A stretch of 49,621 nt of DNA from NCBI GenBank assembly GCA_900544305.1, contig UQUV01000021.1, forward strand, positions 1 through 49,621, read 5' to 3'. Shown in pieces: positions 1 to 9,322 of this stretch. The notes under the pieces were generated by a model. The model made no database searches and was not told where the DNA came from. It was given only the letters and a program-made list of their open reading frames with translations. A program made the position numbers and the translations under genes. Positions within the stretch are counted from its first letter, which is position 1. Each line of letters opens with the position of its first letter. Origin of the DNA: an uncultured Porphyromonadaceae bacterium (GTDB taxonomy: Bacteria > Bacteroidota > Bacteroidia > Bacteroidales > Muribaculaceae).

Positions 1-29
1 GGAGGACGGCCCTATCATTATAATGATGT

Positions 30-123
30 ATGAACTTTTAGCGGACAGTAATAATTAGGAATTGTAATTTTTACATCCTGCCGCAAGTCGAAGGACACTC
101 CGGCAAATGCTTCTATCGTAAGG
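30..123 (+). other. Broken lipoprotein signal-peptide region of the following gene
   Basis: The frame of the downstream gene is open from position 55 and reads LGIVIFTSC-RKS, an ideal lipobox with Cys at 79-81. A matching signal-peptide start lies in another frame: ATG at 30 reads MNF, stop (TAG 39-41), RTVII. One substitution (TAG to AAG) and one inserted T near 54-57 would restore a continuous MNFKRTVIILGIVIFTSC leader. Both lesions are seen directly; that they are mutations rather than sequencing errors is inference. Confidence 0.55.
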
Positions 124-1356
124 GTGATGGTCAGTAACAATAAAGGTGAGGTACTGAAGAATACGCTTGTCCGGATGTATGACCCGGCATCGTTCGAAGT
201 ATTTAAGAAAGATCCGACCACGGCTGCCCTTTTGGGTGTTGCTACCAACGACAAAGGAATCGCGACGTTCGAATTGCAGCAGGCACAATGGTTCAAAACC
301 GGCAAGACGGTGGAACTGTATTTTGTCGTGGCTGAGATTCTCGACAAAGACAATTACAGATGGTGGAGCGAAGGCGGAACAATAACCCTCGGCAAGAACC
401 AGGCTTTCAAAATCGTTGTCGAGCAGAAAAATCCGGCTCCGTCGGAAACGGACAACCTTATAGTAAAAGACAATATTGCAATCGGACTTAAAAACAAGGA
501 CATAACCCGCCTTGTCTTCCCTGAAAACATTAAAGGTATTGCCGATGAGGCGTTTGCCGAGTCAGCGTTGGAAACTGTCGTTCTCAACGAAGGACTGCTG
601 TCAATCGGAAAGGCTGCTTTCCGCAACAGCAAGGTGTCGGAGATTACATTCCCGTCTTCGTTGGAACAATTGGGAGAAAATGCTTTCGAGGACTGCCATT
701 CGCTTCTTGCCGCCGATTTGTCGGCAACCAAGTTGAAAACCGTATCGGCACAGGCTTTTCGCGAAAGCGGGCTTAAATCGGTACTTCTTCCGGCATCGGT
801 GGAGACAATTGGTTATCAGGCGTTTCTTGGCGTGAAAGACATGGCAGAATGCCGTTTCCCGGAAAAGCTACAGACCATCGAAGAGGAAGCGTTTCGCGAG
901 AGCGGACTTGTTTGCGCCGACCTCCCTTCCGGCATAAAGGAAATAGAATATATGGCGTTTGCCTATTGTCCTGCGTTGCAGACTGTTTCGACGTTCGGCG
1001 AAGCGAAAAACAGTGACGGTATTGTGGGTGTTGGCGCGTTCAGCCAGTGCGACCGCCTAAAGGAAGTGAAATTGCCGCATAGCGTTGCCAAGCTCGAAGG
1101 ATGGACTTTTGTTGAATGTCCGTCATTGGCAAGCATCACGTTGGGCGAAAATTTGCGGGAAGTGGGCGACAGCGGTTTGAAAACGAATCACGGTGTCAGC
1201 TCCTTGACATTCTTGGGAAAACAGCCGCCGGTGTTCGGCAGCAACTCTCTGCCATTGGCTAGAGGTTTGTCGATATGGGTACCGCAGGGAACCACGCAGC
1301 AGTATCAGGAGAAGCTGCCTTCGTATCTTCATTCCGTCATAAAGGAAAAGGCATAG
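124..1356 (+). CDS. BspA-like leucine-rich repeat (LRR_5) surface protein, N-terminus damaged
   Basis: The first ~105 residues look like a beta-rich domain (strand pattern around VMVSNNKGEVL, then WWSEGGTITLG). From about residue 125 there are BspA-type repeats of about 23 residues, with the recurring pattern ...IGKAAFRNSKVSEITFPSSLE..., typical of LRR_5 proteins that mediate surface binding in Bacteroidales. From the GTG at 124 (or ATG at 127) the protein has no export signal and the first predicted strand (SIVRVMVSNNKG) is cut. This argues that the true start lay upstream, where a lipobox is still readable but out of frame with its start codon. The gene is followed by a clean terminator. 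It may be a recently inactivated surface lipoprotein, or intact if the two upstream lesions are sequence errors. The binding partner is unknown. Confidence 0.7.
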   Translation: MMVSNNKGEVLKNTLVRMYDPASFEVFKKDPTTAALLGVATNDKGIATFELQQAQWFKTGKTVELYFVVAEILDKDNYRWWSEGGTITLGKNQAFKIVVEQKNPAPSETDNLIVKDNIAIGLKNKDITRLVFPENIKGIADEAFAESALETVVLNEGLLSIGKAAFRNSKVSEITFPSSLEQLGENAFEDCHSLLAADLSATKLKTVSAQAFRESGLKSVLLPASVETIGYQAFLGVKDMAECRFPEKLQTIEEEAFRESGLVCADLPSGIKEIEYMAFAYCPALQTVSTFGEAKNSDGIVGVGAFSQCDRLKEVKLPHSVAKLEGWTFVECPSLASITLGENLREVGDSGLKTNHGVSSLTFLGKQPPVFGSNSLPLARGLSIWVPQGTTQQYQEKLPSYLHSVIKEKA

Positions 1357-1376
1357 TTCCGACAGCGAACAACATA

Positions 1377-1407
1377 AACTTCACCCCTCGTCGCGGTGAA
1401 GTTTTTT
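1377..1407 (+). terminator. Rho-independent terminator after the BspA-like gene
   Basis: Nine-base stem AACTTCACC (1377-1385) pairs with GGTGAAGTT (1395-1403) around a 9-nt loop. The 3' arm runs directly into a T-run ending at 1407. Confidence 0.85.
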
Positions 1408-1528
1408 ATTGGCAGTCAAATGGCATTGACCGACTTTTCTACCAATATTTCAGCCAATAAGGAGTTTAAAAGCTGTCATATTTCCCACATTTCGCTGTCG
1501 AGAATGCTTTTATCTGCGTTTTTTTGTC

Positions 1529-1536
1529 TAATTTTG
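1529..1536 (+). promoter_or_regulatory. Bacteroidetes -7 box (TAATTTTG) for topA
   Basis: TAATTTTG fits TAnnTTTG and lies 27 bp before the topA start. No clean TTTG is seen at the expected -33 position, only a T-rich stretch. Confidence 0.6.
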
Positions 1537-1563
1537 CGCCCAAGTCTTAAATAATTAAAGTGT

Positions 1564-3894
1564 ATGCCGAAAAATTTAGTTATTGTTGAGTCCCCCGCTA
1601 AAGCGAAAACCATTGAAAAGTTTTTGGGAAAGGACTACAAAGTATTGTCAAGCTACGGTCATATCCGCGACTTGCAGAAAAAGGATTTCAGTATCGACAT
1701 CGACCACGGCTATCAACCTATATATGAAATTCCCTCCGACAAGAAGGAACTGGTAAAGGAACTCAAGGCAGAGGCAAAAAAGGCAGACATGGTCTGGCTC
1801 GCTTCCGATGAGGACCGCGAGGGAGAAGCCATTGCATGGCACTTGTATGAAGTGTTGGGACTGACACCCGACAAAACCAAACGAATCGTATTCCACGAAA
1901 TCACGAAAGACGCCATCCTCCATGCTATCGAGAATCCGCGCGACATCGACTTGAACCGCGTGGACGCACAGCAGGCACGCCGTGTGCTCGACCGCATTGT
2001 GGGCTTTGAGCTGTCGCCTGTGCTCTGGAAAAAAATCAAACCGGCTCTTTCGGCAGGCCGTGTGCAGAGTGTGGCAGTGCGTCTGATTGTGGAACGCGAG
2101 AAGGAAATCAAGAATTTCGTTTCTGAAGAATATTATCGTGTGGTGGCAGTGTTCCACACACATCCGGCTTCGCAGCCGATCCGTGCGGAACTCAACCGCC
2201 GTCTGGCAAGCAAGGAAGAAGCGGTGGCATTCCTTGAAGAATGCAAGAACGCTTCGTTCAAAATCACCGACCTGACCGTCAAGCCGCTTACCAAGACTCC
2301 GGCTGCACCGTTCACCACTTCCACTCTCCAGCAGGAGGCTTCGCGCAAACTGGGATTCTCGGTTTCGCAGACAATGATGGTGGCACAGCGTCTGTACGAA
2401 TCGGGATTCATCACCTACATGCGTACCGACTCTGTCAACCTTTCGGAACTGGCTCTCGGCACTATTGCCGCTGAAATCAAGTCGGAAATGGGCGAGAAGT
2501 ATTACAAACGCCGCAACTATCACACTTCGTCGAAAGGCGCACAGGAAGCTCACGAGGCTATCCGTCCGACCTACATCTCCAATCACACTATCGACGGAAC
2601 GATGCAGGAGAAACGCCTCTATGACCTGATTTGGAAACGCACCATCGCTTCGCAGATGGCCGACGCACAATTGGAAAAGACAACGGTGGAAATCTCCGTC
2701 GGCAACCGTTCGGAATCTTTCATCGCTACCGGCGAGGTTATCAAGTTCGACGGTTTCCTGAAAGTGTATATGGAATCGACCGACGACGAAAGCGACAATG
2801 ACGCACAGGAATCCATGCTGCCGCCGCTCAAAGCCGGCATGCAGCTTGATTTGGCTGAAAGCAACGCCCTCCAGCGTTTCACGCAGCATCCGCCGCGCTA
2901 TTCGGAAGCCATGCTCGTGCGCAAGCTGGAAGAACTGGGCATCGGCCGTCCGTCAACCTACGCCCCGACTATCTCCACTATCCAGAACCGCGACTATGTG
3001 GAAAAAGGCGAAAAGGAAGGCGAAAAGCGCGAAACATGCATATTGACACTCAAGAATGGCAACATAAAGGAAACGGTGAAAACCGAAACCGTAGGCAGCG
3101 AGAAAGGCAAGCTCATTCCTACGGATGTCGGTATGGTGGTAAACGACTTCCTTCAGGAATATTTCCCCGACATTATGGACTATAATTTCACGGCCAACGT
3201 GGAAGAGAAGTTTGACCATATTGCAGAAGGCTTGACAAAATGGAACGACGAAATTGAGCAGTTCTACAAGATATTCCATCCGGAAGTGGAAAAGATTTCC
3301 AACCTTCGTCTGGAGCACAAGGTAGGCGAACGTGTACTCGGCACTGACCCGAAAACGGGCAAGGAAGTTTCGGTGAAAATCGGCCGCTTTGGTCCGCTCG
3401 TTCAGTTGGGCAGCACGGACAGCGACGAAAAGCCGCAGTTCGCATCGTTGTTGAAAGGACAGTCGGTGAACGACATTACGTTGGAAGAAGCCCTGAAGCT
3501 TTTCGACCTTCCGCGTACATTGGGCGACTACGAAGGCAAGGATGTGACAGTGGCAATCGGCCGCTTCGGTCCTTATGTGAAGCATGACGGCAAGTTTGTT
3601 TCCATTCCGAAAGACCAAACTCCTTACAGCATCACTCTGGAAGAAGCCATCGAGCTTATCAAGAGTAAGGCGGATGCCGAAAAGAAAAAATTGGTCAAGA
3701 AGTTCGACGAAGAACCGGAACTGGAAATTCTCAACGGCCCTTACGGTGTCTACATTGCCTATAAAAAGAAGAACTACAAGATTCCGAAAGGCACTGACAT
3801 CGACGGACTGACACTCGAAGCCTGCAAGGCTATCATTGAAGATGCCGCAAACGCTCCGAAAAAGCCCGCCCGCCGCACCGCCAAAAAGAAATAG
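1564..3894 (+). CDS. topA: DNA topoisomerase I (type IA)
   Basis: Relaxes negative supercoils by transient single-strand cleavage in the nucleoid. The TOPRIM domain opens the protein (LVIVESPAKAKTIEKFLG, catalytic Glu9) and carries the acidic motif SDEDREGEA with Asp82 and Asp84. The active-site tyrosine is Tyr285 in GFITYMRTDS. The C-terminus lacks the zinc fingers of the E. coli enzyme. It has three TopRIM-C-type repeats instead (KIGRFGPLVQLG, AIGRFGPYVKHDG, LNGPYGVYIAYKKKNYKIP) and a Lys/Arg-rich tail, as is usual in Bacteroidetes. Length 776 aa is normal for the group. It is monocistronic, with a -7 box upstream and a strong terminator downstream. A 413-codon antisense open frame over its 5' half is a codon-usage artefact. 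Confidence 0.98.
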   Translation: MPKNLVIVESPAKAKTIEKFLGKDYKVLSSYGHIRDLQKKDFSIDIDHGYQPIYEIPSDKKELVKELKAEAKKADMVWLASDEDREGEAIAWHLYEVLGLTPDKTKRIVFHEITKDAILHAIENPRDIDLNRVDAQQARRVLDRIVGFELSPVLWKKIKPALSAGRVQSVAVRLIVEREKEIKNFVSEEYYRVVAVFHTHPASQPIRAELNRRLASKEEAVAFLEECKNASFKITDLTVKPLTKTPAAPFTTSTLQQEASRKLGFSVSQTMMVAQRLYESGFITYMRTDSVNLSELALGTIAAEIKSEMGEKYYKRRNYHTSSKGAQEAHEAIRPTYISNHTIDGTMQEKRLYDLIWKRTIASQMADAQLEKTTVEISVGNRSESFIATGEVIKFDGFLKVYMESTDDESDNDAQESMLPPLKAGMQLDLAESNALQRFTQHPPRYSEAMLVRKLEELGIGRPSTYAPTISTIQNRDYVEKGEKEGEKRETCILTLKNGNIKETVKTETVGSEKGKLIPTDVGMVVNDFLQEYFPDIMDYNFTANVEEKFDHIAEGLTKWNDEIEQFYKIFHPEVEKISNLRLEHKVGERVLGTDPKTGKEVSVKIGRFGPLVQLGSTDSDEKPQFASLLKGQSVNDITLEEALKLFDLPRTLGDYEGKDVTVAIGRFGPYVKHDGKFVSIPKDQTPYSITLEEAIELIKSKADAEKKKLVKKFDEEPELEILNGPYGVYIAYKKKNYKIPKGTDIDGLTLEACKAIIEDAANAPKKPARRTAKKK

Positions 3895-3918
3895 AATATC
3901 ATTCACAATAACGAAAGA

Positions 3919-3954
3919 GCATAAACGCCACACCGGTGTTTATGCTTCTTTTTT
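3919..3954 (+). terminator. Rho-independent terminator after topA
   Basis: GCATAAAC plus three inner pairs (one G-U) closes a 5-nt loop over 3919-3945, followed by CTTCTTTTTT. Confidence 0.9.
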
Positions 3955-4010
3955 ATATCGCTCTCTGACAGAATAAACTCTTCTCCTTTGATTGCCGGAT
4001 TTTATTTTTT

Positions 4011-4080
4011 GACAGAAGAATAAAAGGACACAAAAGCTGATTAATACATCCTCAAAGTTATGTCTTTATGTTCTTCTGTC
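4011..4080 (+). repeat. Imperfect 70-nt inverted repeat between topA and the membrane genes
   Basis: GACAGAAGAA (4011-4020) is the exact reverse complement of 4071-4080. The arms stay partly complementary inwards for about 25 nt (AAAAGGACA against TGTCTTTAT). The rest of 3955-4266 has no plausible ORF. The repeat has no T-run and no obvious target duplication, so its role is unclear. Confidence 0.55.
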
Positions 4081-4158
4081 CGAAAAAAATATCCGATTGT
4101 CAGAAAGTGCTGTATATCGTGTGTTGGCCATGAGTGGAGTGAATTTTAATTTGAAAAT

Positions 4159-4189
4159 TTTGGTTTTTACGGATAAATATGTAAATTTG
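4159..4189 (+). promoter_or_regulatory. Consensus Bacteroidetes promoter for the 5' membrane-gene trio
   Basis: TTTG at 4159-4162, exactly 19 bp, then TAAATTTG at 4182-4189. Transcription would start near 4195, giving a leader of about 70 nt before the ATG at 4267. Confidence 0.85.
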
Positions 4190-4266
4190 AGGATGATAGC
4201 GAGTTGTCTGGTGGCAGGAGATGGAAAACGGTAGCTTGCCACTTGTGTTTAACCTTGGAATAAAAA

Positions 4267-4776
4267 ATGAAAAACAAAATAATGGACGAACCGATGGTAC
4301 GGAAGGGCATTAAAGAGAGACTGGTCAGTCGTATGATGGCACTGGTCGGACTTGCTGTGCTCTATGGTGTGTTAGGTTGCTTTATCTCATTGGGATTAGA
4401 TGACCGGCCGGCTGTGTGTTGGTCGTTAATGGGGGTGTTGGGCATTTCCTTTGTTTCCGCACTTGTTGTCTTTTTGTTTGAAGGGCGGATGTCGGCTCCG
4501 ACTGCTTTCCGCGCAAAGAAGGCTGTGGTAGGTTTTGTCCTGTTCATTTTGTATGTGGCTGCGGTGGTGCTGGTTTCGTGGAATGCCGTCGGTCATAATC
4601 TTCCTCAAGCGTTAATGTTGGGTGGTTTTGCATTGGTGTGCCTGTGTGTCGCATTTCTGCTGGCTCATTTTGCCTGCGACCGATACTGGGGACATGCTGC
4701 GCCGTTCCTGATGGAATTGGTGCTTGTCGTTTACGCCATGAATGCAATAGCCGGAATCGTTTTAAAATTGGTGTAA
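4267..4776 (+). CDS. Small polytopic membrane protein, GH-motif family, paralogue A
   Basis: 169 aa with about four hydrophobic segments (roughly residues 22-45, 55-72, 87-107 and 115-135) and a hydrophobic C-terminal segment after the motif. I recognise no named family. It is a clear paralogue of the protein encoded at 14895-15392: both share LVGLAxLYxVL, SLGL, the RAKK-VVGF step after the second hydrophobic segment, and AHFAxDRYWGH-x6-EL. The motif H-x5-Y-x-G-H-x6-E also occurs in the next two genes. It is first in a three-gene cluster with 1-nt and 12-nt gaps, behind a consensus promoter. Its position beside a YD-repeat locus suggests an immunity or accessory role, which is inference. Confidence 0.85.
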   Translation: MKNKIMDEPMVRKGIKERLVSRMMALVGLAVLYGVLGCFISLGLDDRPAVCWSLMGVLGISFVSALVVFLFEGRMSAPTAFRAKKAVVGFVLFILYVAAVVLVSWNAVGHNLPQALMLGGFALVCLCVAFLLAHFACDRYWGHAAPFLMELVLVVYAMNAIAGIVLKLV

Positions 4777-4777
4777 A

Positions 4778-5065
4778 ATGGAAGATGGAACTAAAAATAT
4801 AGGAAACAAGAAATTGAAGGCACTCGCGGGGATGTTGGCTCTGTTTGTGGTGATGCTTGCGGTGCTTGACGTGATGCTGTATGTGGGCGACAAAAAGCCC
4901 GTTACGGGATTTTGTGTGGCACTCGGTGTGCTGTTTTGCGCTACGGTGGTCTACGGGCATAAGGTCGCGGCGAAATACGTGGGACATGGGTGGACGGCGA
5001 TGTATGAAATTGTCATGGTTGTCAGTATTGTGGTGTTTGCCTGTTGCAGTATCGGATGTGTGTAA
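4778..5065 (+). CDS. Short membrane protein, GH-motif family, reduced member
   Basis: 95 aa, three hydrophobic segments (about 15-35, 43-59 and 76-94). The start codon lies 1 nt after the previous stop, so translation is probably coupled. The last third reads GHKVAAKYVGH-x6-E, which places it in the same family as its neighbours although it lacks their N-terminal half. It could be a truncated family member or a naturally short one; the frame is intact and there is no sign of decay. Function unknown. Confidence 0.8.
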   Translation: MEDGTKNIGNKKLKALAGMLALFVVMLAVLDVMLYVGDKKPVTGFCVALGVLFCATVVYGHKVAAKYVGHGWTAMYEIVMVVSIVVFACCSIGCV

Positions 5066-5077
5066 AAAACGACGGCT

Positions 5078-5611
5078 ATGAACGAGGGTATATATGTAGA
5101 AAAGACAGACCAATTTAAGCGGACTGCCGCTTTGGTGGGATATGCGCTGATTTTTTGTGGTATGCTGTGGGATGTGGTGATGCCGCTGATATCGAGGTTA
5201 TTGTTTGAAAAATATACTTCGTTGTGGATAGATGCATTGTTAGCTGTTGACATCGGAGCATTACTGGCCATATTGGCAATTTATATCTGGTCGATGTTTG
5301 CTTTGGTCCGTCTGTTCCAACAAAAATCGGCATCACAGGAAGAAACTTTCCAGAGACAACGCCGCGAGCGGTGGTTGGCACTCAAATCACTTTATATATG
5401 CCTGGCAATATCAACTCTTTGCGGGGCAGGTAGTTTTGTCTCCCTGCTTGTCGTCATTGCTTATGCCCATATTGATGCCGCCAATTATTTGGGGCATCGT
5501 AAACTGCTGATGTATGAGATACCGCTGGTGCTGTTACAGGCACTGTTTCCTATCCTTTTAATGTTTGGGATGTCTGCATTGGCTGATAATGGTTGGATTA
5601 ATTTAGGATAA
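5078..5611 (+). CDS. Small polytopic membrane protein, GH-motif family, paralogue B
   Basis: 177 aa with four to five hydrophobic segments. It pairs with the protein at 15394-15852: both begin IYxEKxDxFKR, share VGYxLxF, carry the charged cytoplasmic loop QKSxSxEExFQRxRRERxL, and end with AHIDAANYLGH or SHVDAGNYLGH followed by x6-E. The basic loop suggests that segment faces the cytoplasm. It is the last gene of the 5' trio, and a 158-bp gap separates it from the next promoter. No homologue with known function is recognised. Confidence 0.85.
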   Translation: MNEGIYVEKTDQFKRTAALVGYALIFCGMLWDVVMPLISRLLFEKYTSLWIDALLAVDIGALLAILAIYIWSMFALVRLFQQKSASQEETFQRQRRERWLALKSLYICLAISTLCGAGSFVSLLVVIAYAHIDAANYLGHRKLLMYEIPLVLLQALFPILLMFGMSALADNGWINLG

Positions 5612-5698
5612 ACGGATTAGTAAAGTTGAATAACTGTGATAGTAATGCATTGGGGCTTTTGTTTATTGTGTAAGGAGGATAATTTAAAATAGTATATT

Positions 5699-5728
5699 AA
5701 CATACGGTTGATGAATGGTCGGTATGTT
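5699..5728 (+). repeat. Weak hairpin before the YD-repeat operon
   Basis: AACATAC (5699-5705) pairs with GTATGTT (5722-5728), followed by TGTAATTTTT. It could be a weak terminator for the membrane trio. The rest of 5612-5769 is AT-rich and shows no gene. Confidence 0.35.
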
Positions 5729-5769
5729 TGTAATTTTTAGGGTAGTTTAAATAAAAATATGGTATATTA

Positions 5770-5800
5770 TTTGAATATTTTTAAAAAATTACTATATTTG
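5770..5800 (+). promoter_or_regulatory. Consensus Bacteroidetes promoter of the YD-repeat operon
   Basis: TTTG at 5770-5773, 19 bp, then TATATTTG at 5793-5800. The leader to the ATG at 5849 is about 43 nt. No other strong promoter is seen before 15888. Confidence 0.88.
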
Positions 5801-5848
5801 TGAGCAATAATATTAACCTTGAAGAATACTAAACTTTAGATTTAAACT

Positions 5849-8800
5849 ATGAATATGCGACGGTTATTGTGTGCTGTTATTGCTGCTTTTTCTTTACCAG
5901 CAATGGTTTTAGCTGTGGAGGGTACTGATGTTAATTCGTATGCTCCGAGAGATTATTCCATAATTCCTCCATCTCCAGAGGTTGGTTCCCTTTTGGAGTA
6001 TAAGGAGATTCCAGTGGATCACTTTAGCGGATTGCCGGATATTAGTTTTGAATTGTTTCGATTGGTAGAGGGTAATATTTCTATTCCTATCGTCTTGTCT
6101 TATCATGGTGGAGGTGTTAGATTAGGTGATAAGGAAGGCAATGCAGGACTTGGCTGGGTTGTGACTGCAGGTGCCAGTATTTCTAGAACTATATATGGAG
6201 CTCCTGATGAAACATTAGGAGGGGTGAATAAAGTTAATGGACTTTTTCGACTTCGTGATGATGAACGAGAGTTTCGTAGAAATTTAATGACAGGTTATGA
6301 TTATACTGTGGATAGTGACATTCGTAAATGGATGGCACCTAGGAGTCTAAAATATGCGGCGGGATTAATAGATGTTGCCAATGATGTTTTCCAATTGTCA
6401 GGATTGGGGCTTTCAGGTACGTTCATTTATAATGATGACAAACAGTTGGTGTTGTCTTCCAGTTCTCCAGTGAATATAGAACCGAGCGTTTGTCTGTCAA
6501 GTTATCCGACAACCTTTACGGTCAAAAATAACTCTGGGTTGACGTATTCTTTTGGAAACATGGAAAGAACAAAATATACATACTTTTATGGTGCTCCGGA
6601 ATTACCCCAGCAGGAAGATTCAGTAAAATATGTTTCAACATGGCACATTTCCACCGTTCAAGATGCTTGTGGGAATAAGGTGGATTTTGTTTACGACGAA
6701 GATCCTGGGTATGAGTGGAGAAATTCGGCACCATCGCAGTCTGTGTCAGATGTTGTTGAAAAGGACTTAAGTATGTTTTGCCCGTCTAATACAAGTTCAA
6801 TAAATACGGTAGTATATTATCCGCGTTTACTAAGAAAAATAGAATCAGCCGGTGTTGTTGTGGAATTTGATTATGATGTTATTACAAATGGTTATTATCG
6901 AAAAACATTAATATCGTCTATTGAAATAAAAACAAAGGGTATGACTGAACCGGTTAAGAGATATGATTTTTCTTATACGGATATGGTAAATCCTTTTCAA
7001 TCTTCCAATGATTTATATTTTGGCCGTTGGAAAGTTTTAGAGGGTGTCAAGGAGAATGGTGAAAAACGATATCGTTTTGATTATAATACAGATATGTCAA
7101 ACGTATTCAACAGAGGATATGCAAGTTGTGATTTTGGAGGATATTACAACAATGCGAATAATGCTGGATTGGTGCCGACCTATGAATTGATTTTTGGTCA
7201 TGGTTCCGACCGGAGTGTGAATCCAGATGCGGCTGTATATGGGGCATTGAAGACGATTTATTATCCTACTGGGGGCTCTACTCAAATAGAATGGGAAAGC
7301 AATGAGTTTGGTTATATTGGTGGAACTAAGTTGACGCGTAGAATTAATAATCCTGTATTGAATACAACATCTGTTGATACCATGCGGATGTGTGGGGACG
7401 CGGCTTTTAAGAAACTTAAAATTTCAAACTATCCTGTACACGATTTTCATGAAATAACATTGGATCTGTCCCGCTATTTCTTGATGAATCCGGCAAATTT
7501 GCTGACAACAGACTATGAAACGTCTCATGAATATGAAGCTGAACACTATAGTCCGATAAATCCCTCTCATTATCCTCATGTGGTAATTAAGAACTCTCAA
7601 ACGGAAGAAATAGCCGGAGTCTATTTTCTTGATAAAAATACAATTGAAGTAAAAAACCACAATGAGCCGATCGTTGTACCATTAAGAGAGGGCGTATATG
7701 ATTTTGAATTACTTTATCCGACTTCTGTCGATGGTGCAGAAGATTTGTTGGAGGCGGAATTTAGATATGGTGACTGTATTGCAGGGCGAATTTACATTAG
7801 ACGAAACATCTATGAAGATCTTGGTGGTTCAGGTGATGATGTAACAAAGGACTATTGGTGTGGACTTCGTGTGCGTCGTATCCTGTCTCGTGCAGACGAT
7901 GATGACGAGCCAATAATTAAAGATTATTTTTATGGCGAAGGTTTTGATCCGACGATGTCAGACGGTACAGTGCAAATGATGCCTACTTATCATCATGAGT
8001 ATAGGAAAGTTTTTGTGAGTCCATATTTTGGAGGGTATTTAGCTTCAAAGGTCATAACTATATCTTCAGCTGCTTTTCCCAATACTCCTGTTGGCTCGTT
8101 GTCATCTATCCAATATCCGGTGGTTACGACAAGGTTGTCAAAACCGGATCGTTATGAACCGAACGGGTATCTGAATTATTGTATAGAGCAATACCGTTAT
8201 TCAAGTAGCCGGAATTCTGAAAATTTAGATAAAAATTTGACGGATACTTATTATTTTCAGCCGGTTGGTGCTCGAATGTATACTTCTTTTTCTCATCGGC
8301 GTGGAAATCTTCTGTCAAAAAAAACCGGATTTTTTGGAAATGGAGAGACGATTTCTTATTCCTATAATATCTTTGAACCCGACAATTTGGATGCTTTTAC
8401 GACAGAACCGTATGTTTTTTGTGATTATTCAAATGCCCCGGGTGCTGATATGGGATATGGAGCATGTGATTATCATATCGGTAAATATAATCTTATTCCC
8501 TATAACAAAACAATTGCATCAGAAACACTTGTGGATGACAAAACAGGATTTTCAATAGAAAAAACATATCAGTATTTTTACGATGAATATACATCCAAAT
8601 TGGATTATAATTTAGTAAAGAGTACTAGTGTAATGAATTCGGAGGGTGAGGAAGAAAAAGTGTTTTATACATACTTGAAAATTGGCAGCAATTTTTCTCC
8701 TTTGGTTGAAACTGAAGTGAAAATTTGCGGAGAAAAGATTGTGAGTGCCATTCGTAATGAGTATGATCCAGTGACATTGTTGTTGACAAAAAAATATACG

Positions 8801-9322
8801 TTGAAAGAAATGCCATCGAGTATAAACCAAGTATTGTCATCCAATCAAGCTACAACGGATGACCAGAAGCGTTTTATATCCAAACCGGAATATGAATATC
8901 GCTATAATGAACGTGGAAATATTGTGCAAATATCATACAACGGAACTGTTTTGGCTTCGTATTTGTGGGGCTATTATGGACAGCATCCGATTATTGAAGC
9001 AGGAGGTGTTTGTATAGATGATTTGTTGGATGCTGTGGCTGCTACAGGGTTTAATCAGAATTCGGTATTATCTGGTGAACCGTATTCTGACTCACAGGTC
9101 AAGTCTTTGGCAAACGCGGTTAGAAATAAGTTTCCGGAAGCGGATGTTAGAAGCTTGACTTATTATTGGCTTGTCGGTGTTTTGGAGTCAACGGATTCTA
9201 GAGGAGTTTCTACTTCGTATGATTATGATGCTTTGGGAAGATTGTATAGTGTCCGGGATATGAATGACAAGCTAATTAAAAAATATGATTATCATTATGT
9301 TTGGGAGGATACAAAACTATGA
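5849..9322 (+). CDS. Exported YD-repeat shell protein (N-terminal half of a split RHS-like system)
   Basis: 1157 aa with a signal peptide (residues 1 to about 22, cleavage near VLA-VEG). The N-terminal block, including SIPIVLSYHGGGVRLGDKEG, GLGWVVTAGASISR and EFDYD, is typical of large Bacteroidetes YD-repeat proteins related to the TcB/TcC and RHS cage. Tyr-Asp-rich repeat strands fill the rest and it ends with YDYDALGRLYSVRD and YDYHY. It has no toxin tip and no T9SS sorting domain of its own. The gene is markedly AT-richer than topA or the chromosomal genes after 15.9 kb. Its stop overlaps the next start as ATGA. In known cage systems such a protein combines with a partner that carries the RHS core, here probably the protein at 10458-13751; this is inference. 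Confidence 0.88.
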   Translation: MNMRRLLCAVIAAFSLPAMVLAVEGTDVNSYAPRDYSIIPPSPEVGSLLEYKEIPVDHFSGLPDISFELFRLVEGNISIPIVLSYHGGGVRLGDKEGNAGLGWVVTAGASISRTIYGAPDETLGGVNKVNGLFRLRDDEREFRRNLMTGYDYTVDSDIRKWMAPRSLKYAAGLIDVANDVFQLSGLGLSGTFIYNDDKQLVLSSSSPVNIEPSVCLSSYPTTFTVKNNSGLTYSFGNMERTKYTYFYGAPELPQQEDSVKYVSTWHISTVQDACGNKVDFVYDEDPGYEWRNSAPSQSVSDVVEKDLSMFCPSNTSSINTVVYYPRLLRKIESAGVVVEFDYDVITNGYYRKTLISSIEIKTKGMTEPVKRYDFSYTDMVNPFQSSNDLYFGRWKVLEGVKENGEKRYRFDYNTDMSNVFNRGYASCDFGGYYNNANNAGLVPTYELIFGHGSDRSVNPDAAVYGALKTIYYPTGGSTQIEWESNEFGYIGGTKLTRRINNPVLNTTSVDTMRMCGDAAFKKLKISNYPVHDFHEITLDLSRYFLMNPANLLTTDYETSHEYEAEHYSPINPSHYPHVVIKNSQTEEIAGVYFLDKNTIEVKNHNEPIVVPLREGVYDFELLYPTSVDGAEDLLEAEFRYGDCIAGRIYIRRNIYEDLGGSGDDVTKDYWCGLRVRRILSRADDDDEPIIKDYFYGEGFDPTMSDGTVQMMPTYHHEYRKVFVSPYFGGYLASKVITISSAAFPNTPVGSLSSIQYPVVTTRLSKPDRYEPNGYLNYCIEQYRYSSSRNSENLDKNLTDTYYFQPVGARMYTSFSHRRGNLLSKKTGFFGNGETISYSYNIFEPDNLDAFTTEPYVFCDYSNAPGADMGYGACDYHIGKYNLIPYNKTIASETLVDDKTGFSIEKTYQYFYDEYTSKLDYNLVKSTSVMNSEGEEEKVFYTYLKIGSNFSPLVETEVKICGEKIVSAIRNEYDPVTLLLTKKYTLKEMPSSINQVLSSNQATTDDQKRFISKPEYEYRYNERGNIVQISYNGTVLASYLWGYYGQHPIIEAGGVCIDDLLDAVAATGFNQNSVLSGEPYSDSQVKSLANAVRNKFPEADVRSLTYYWLVGVLESTDSRGVSTSYDYDALGRLYSVRDMNDKLIKKYDYHYVWEDTKL

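Noticed and set aside
1648..2889. 413-codon antisense open frame over topA
   Set aside because: No family features; produced by codon bias opposite a well-supported gene.
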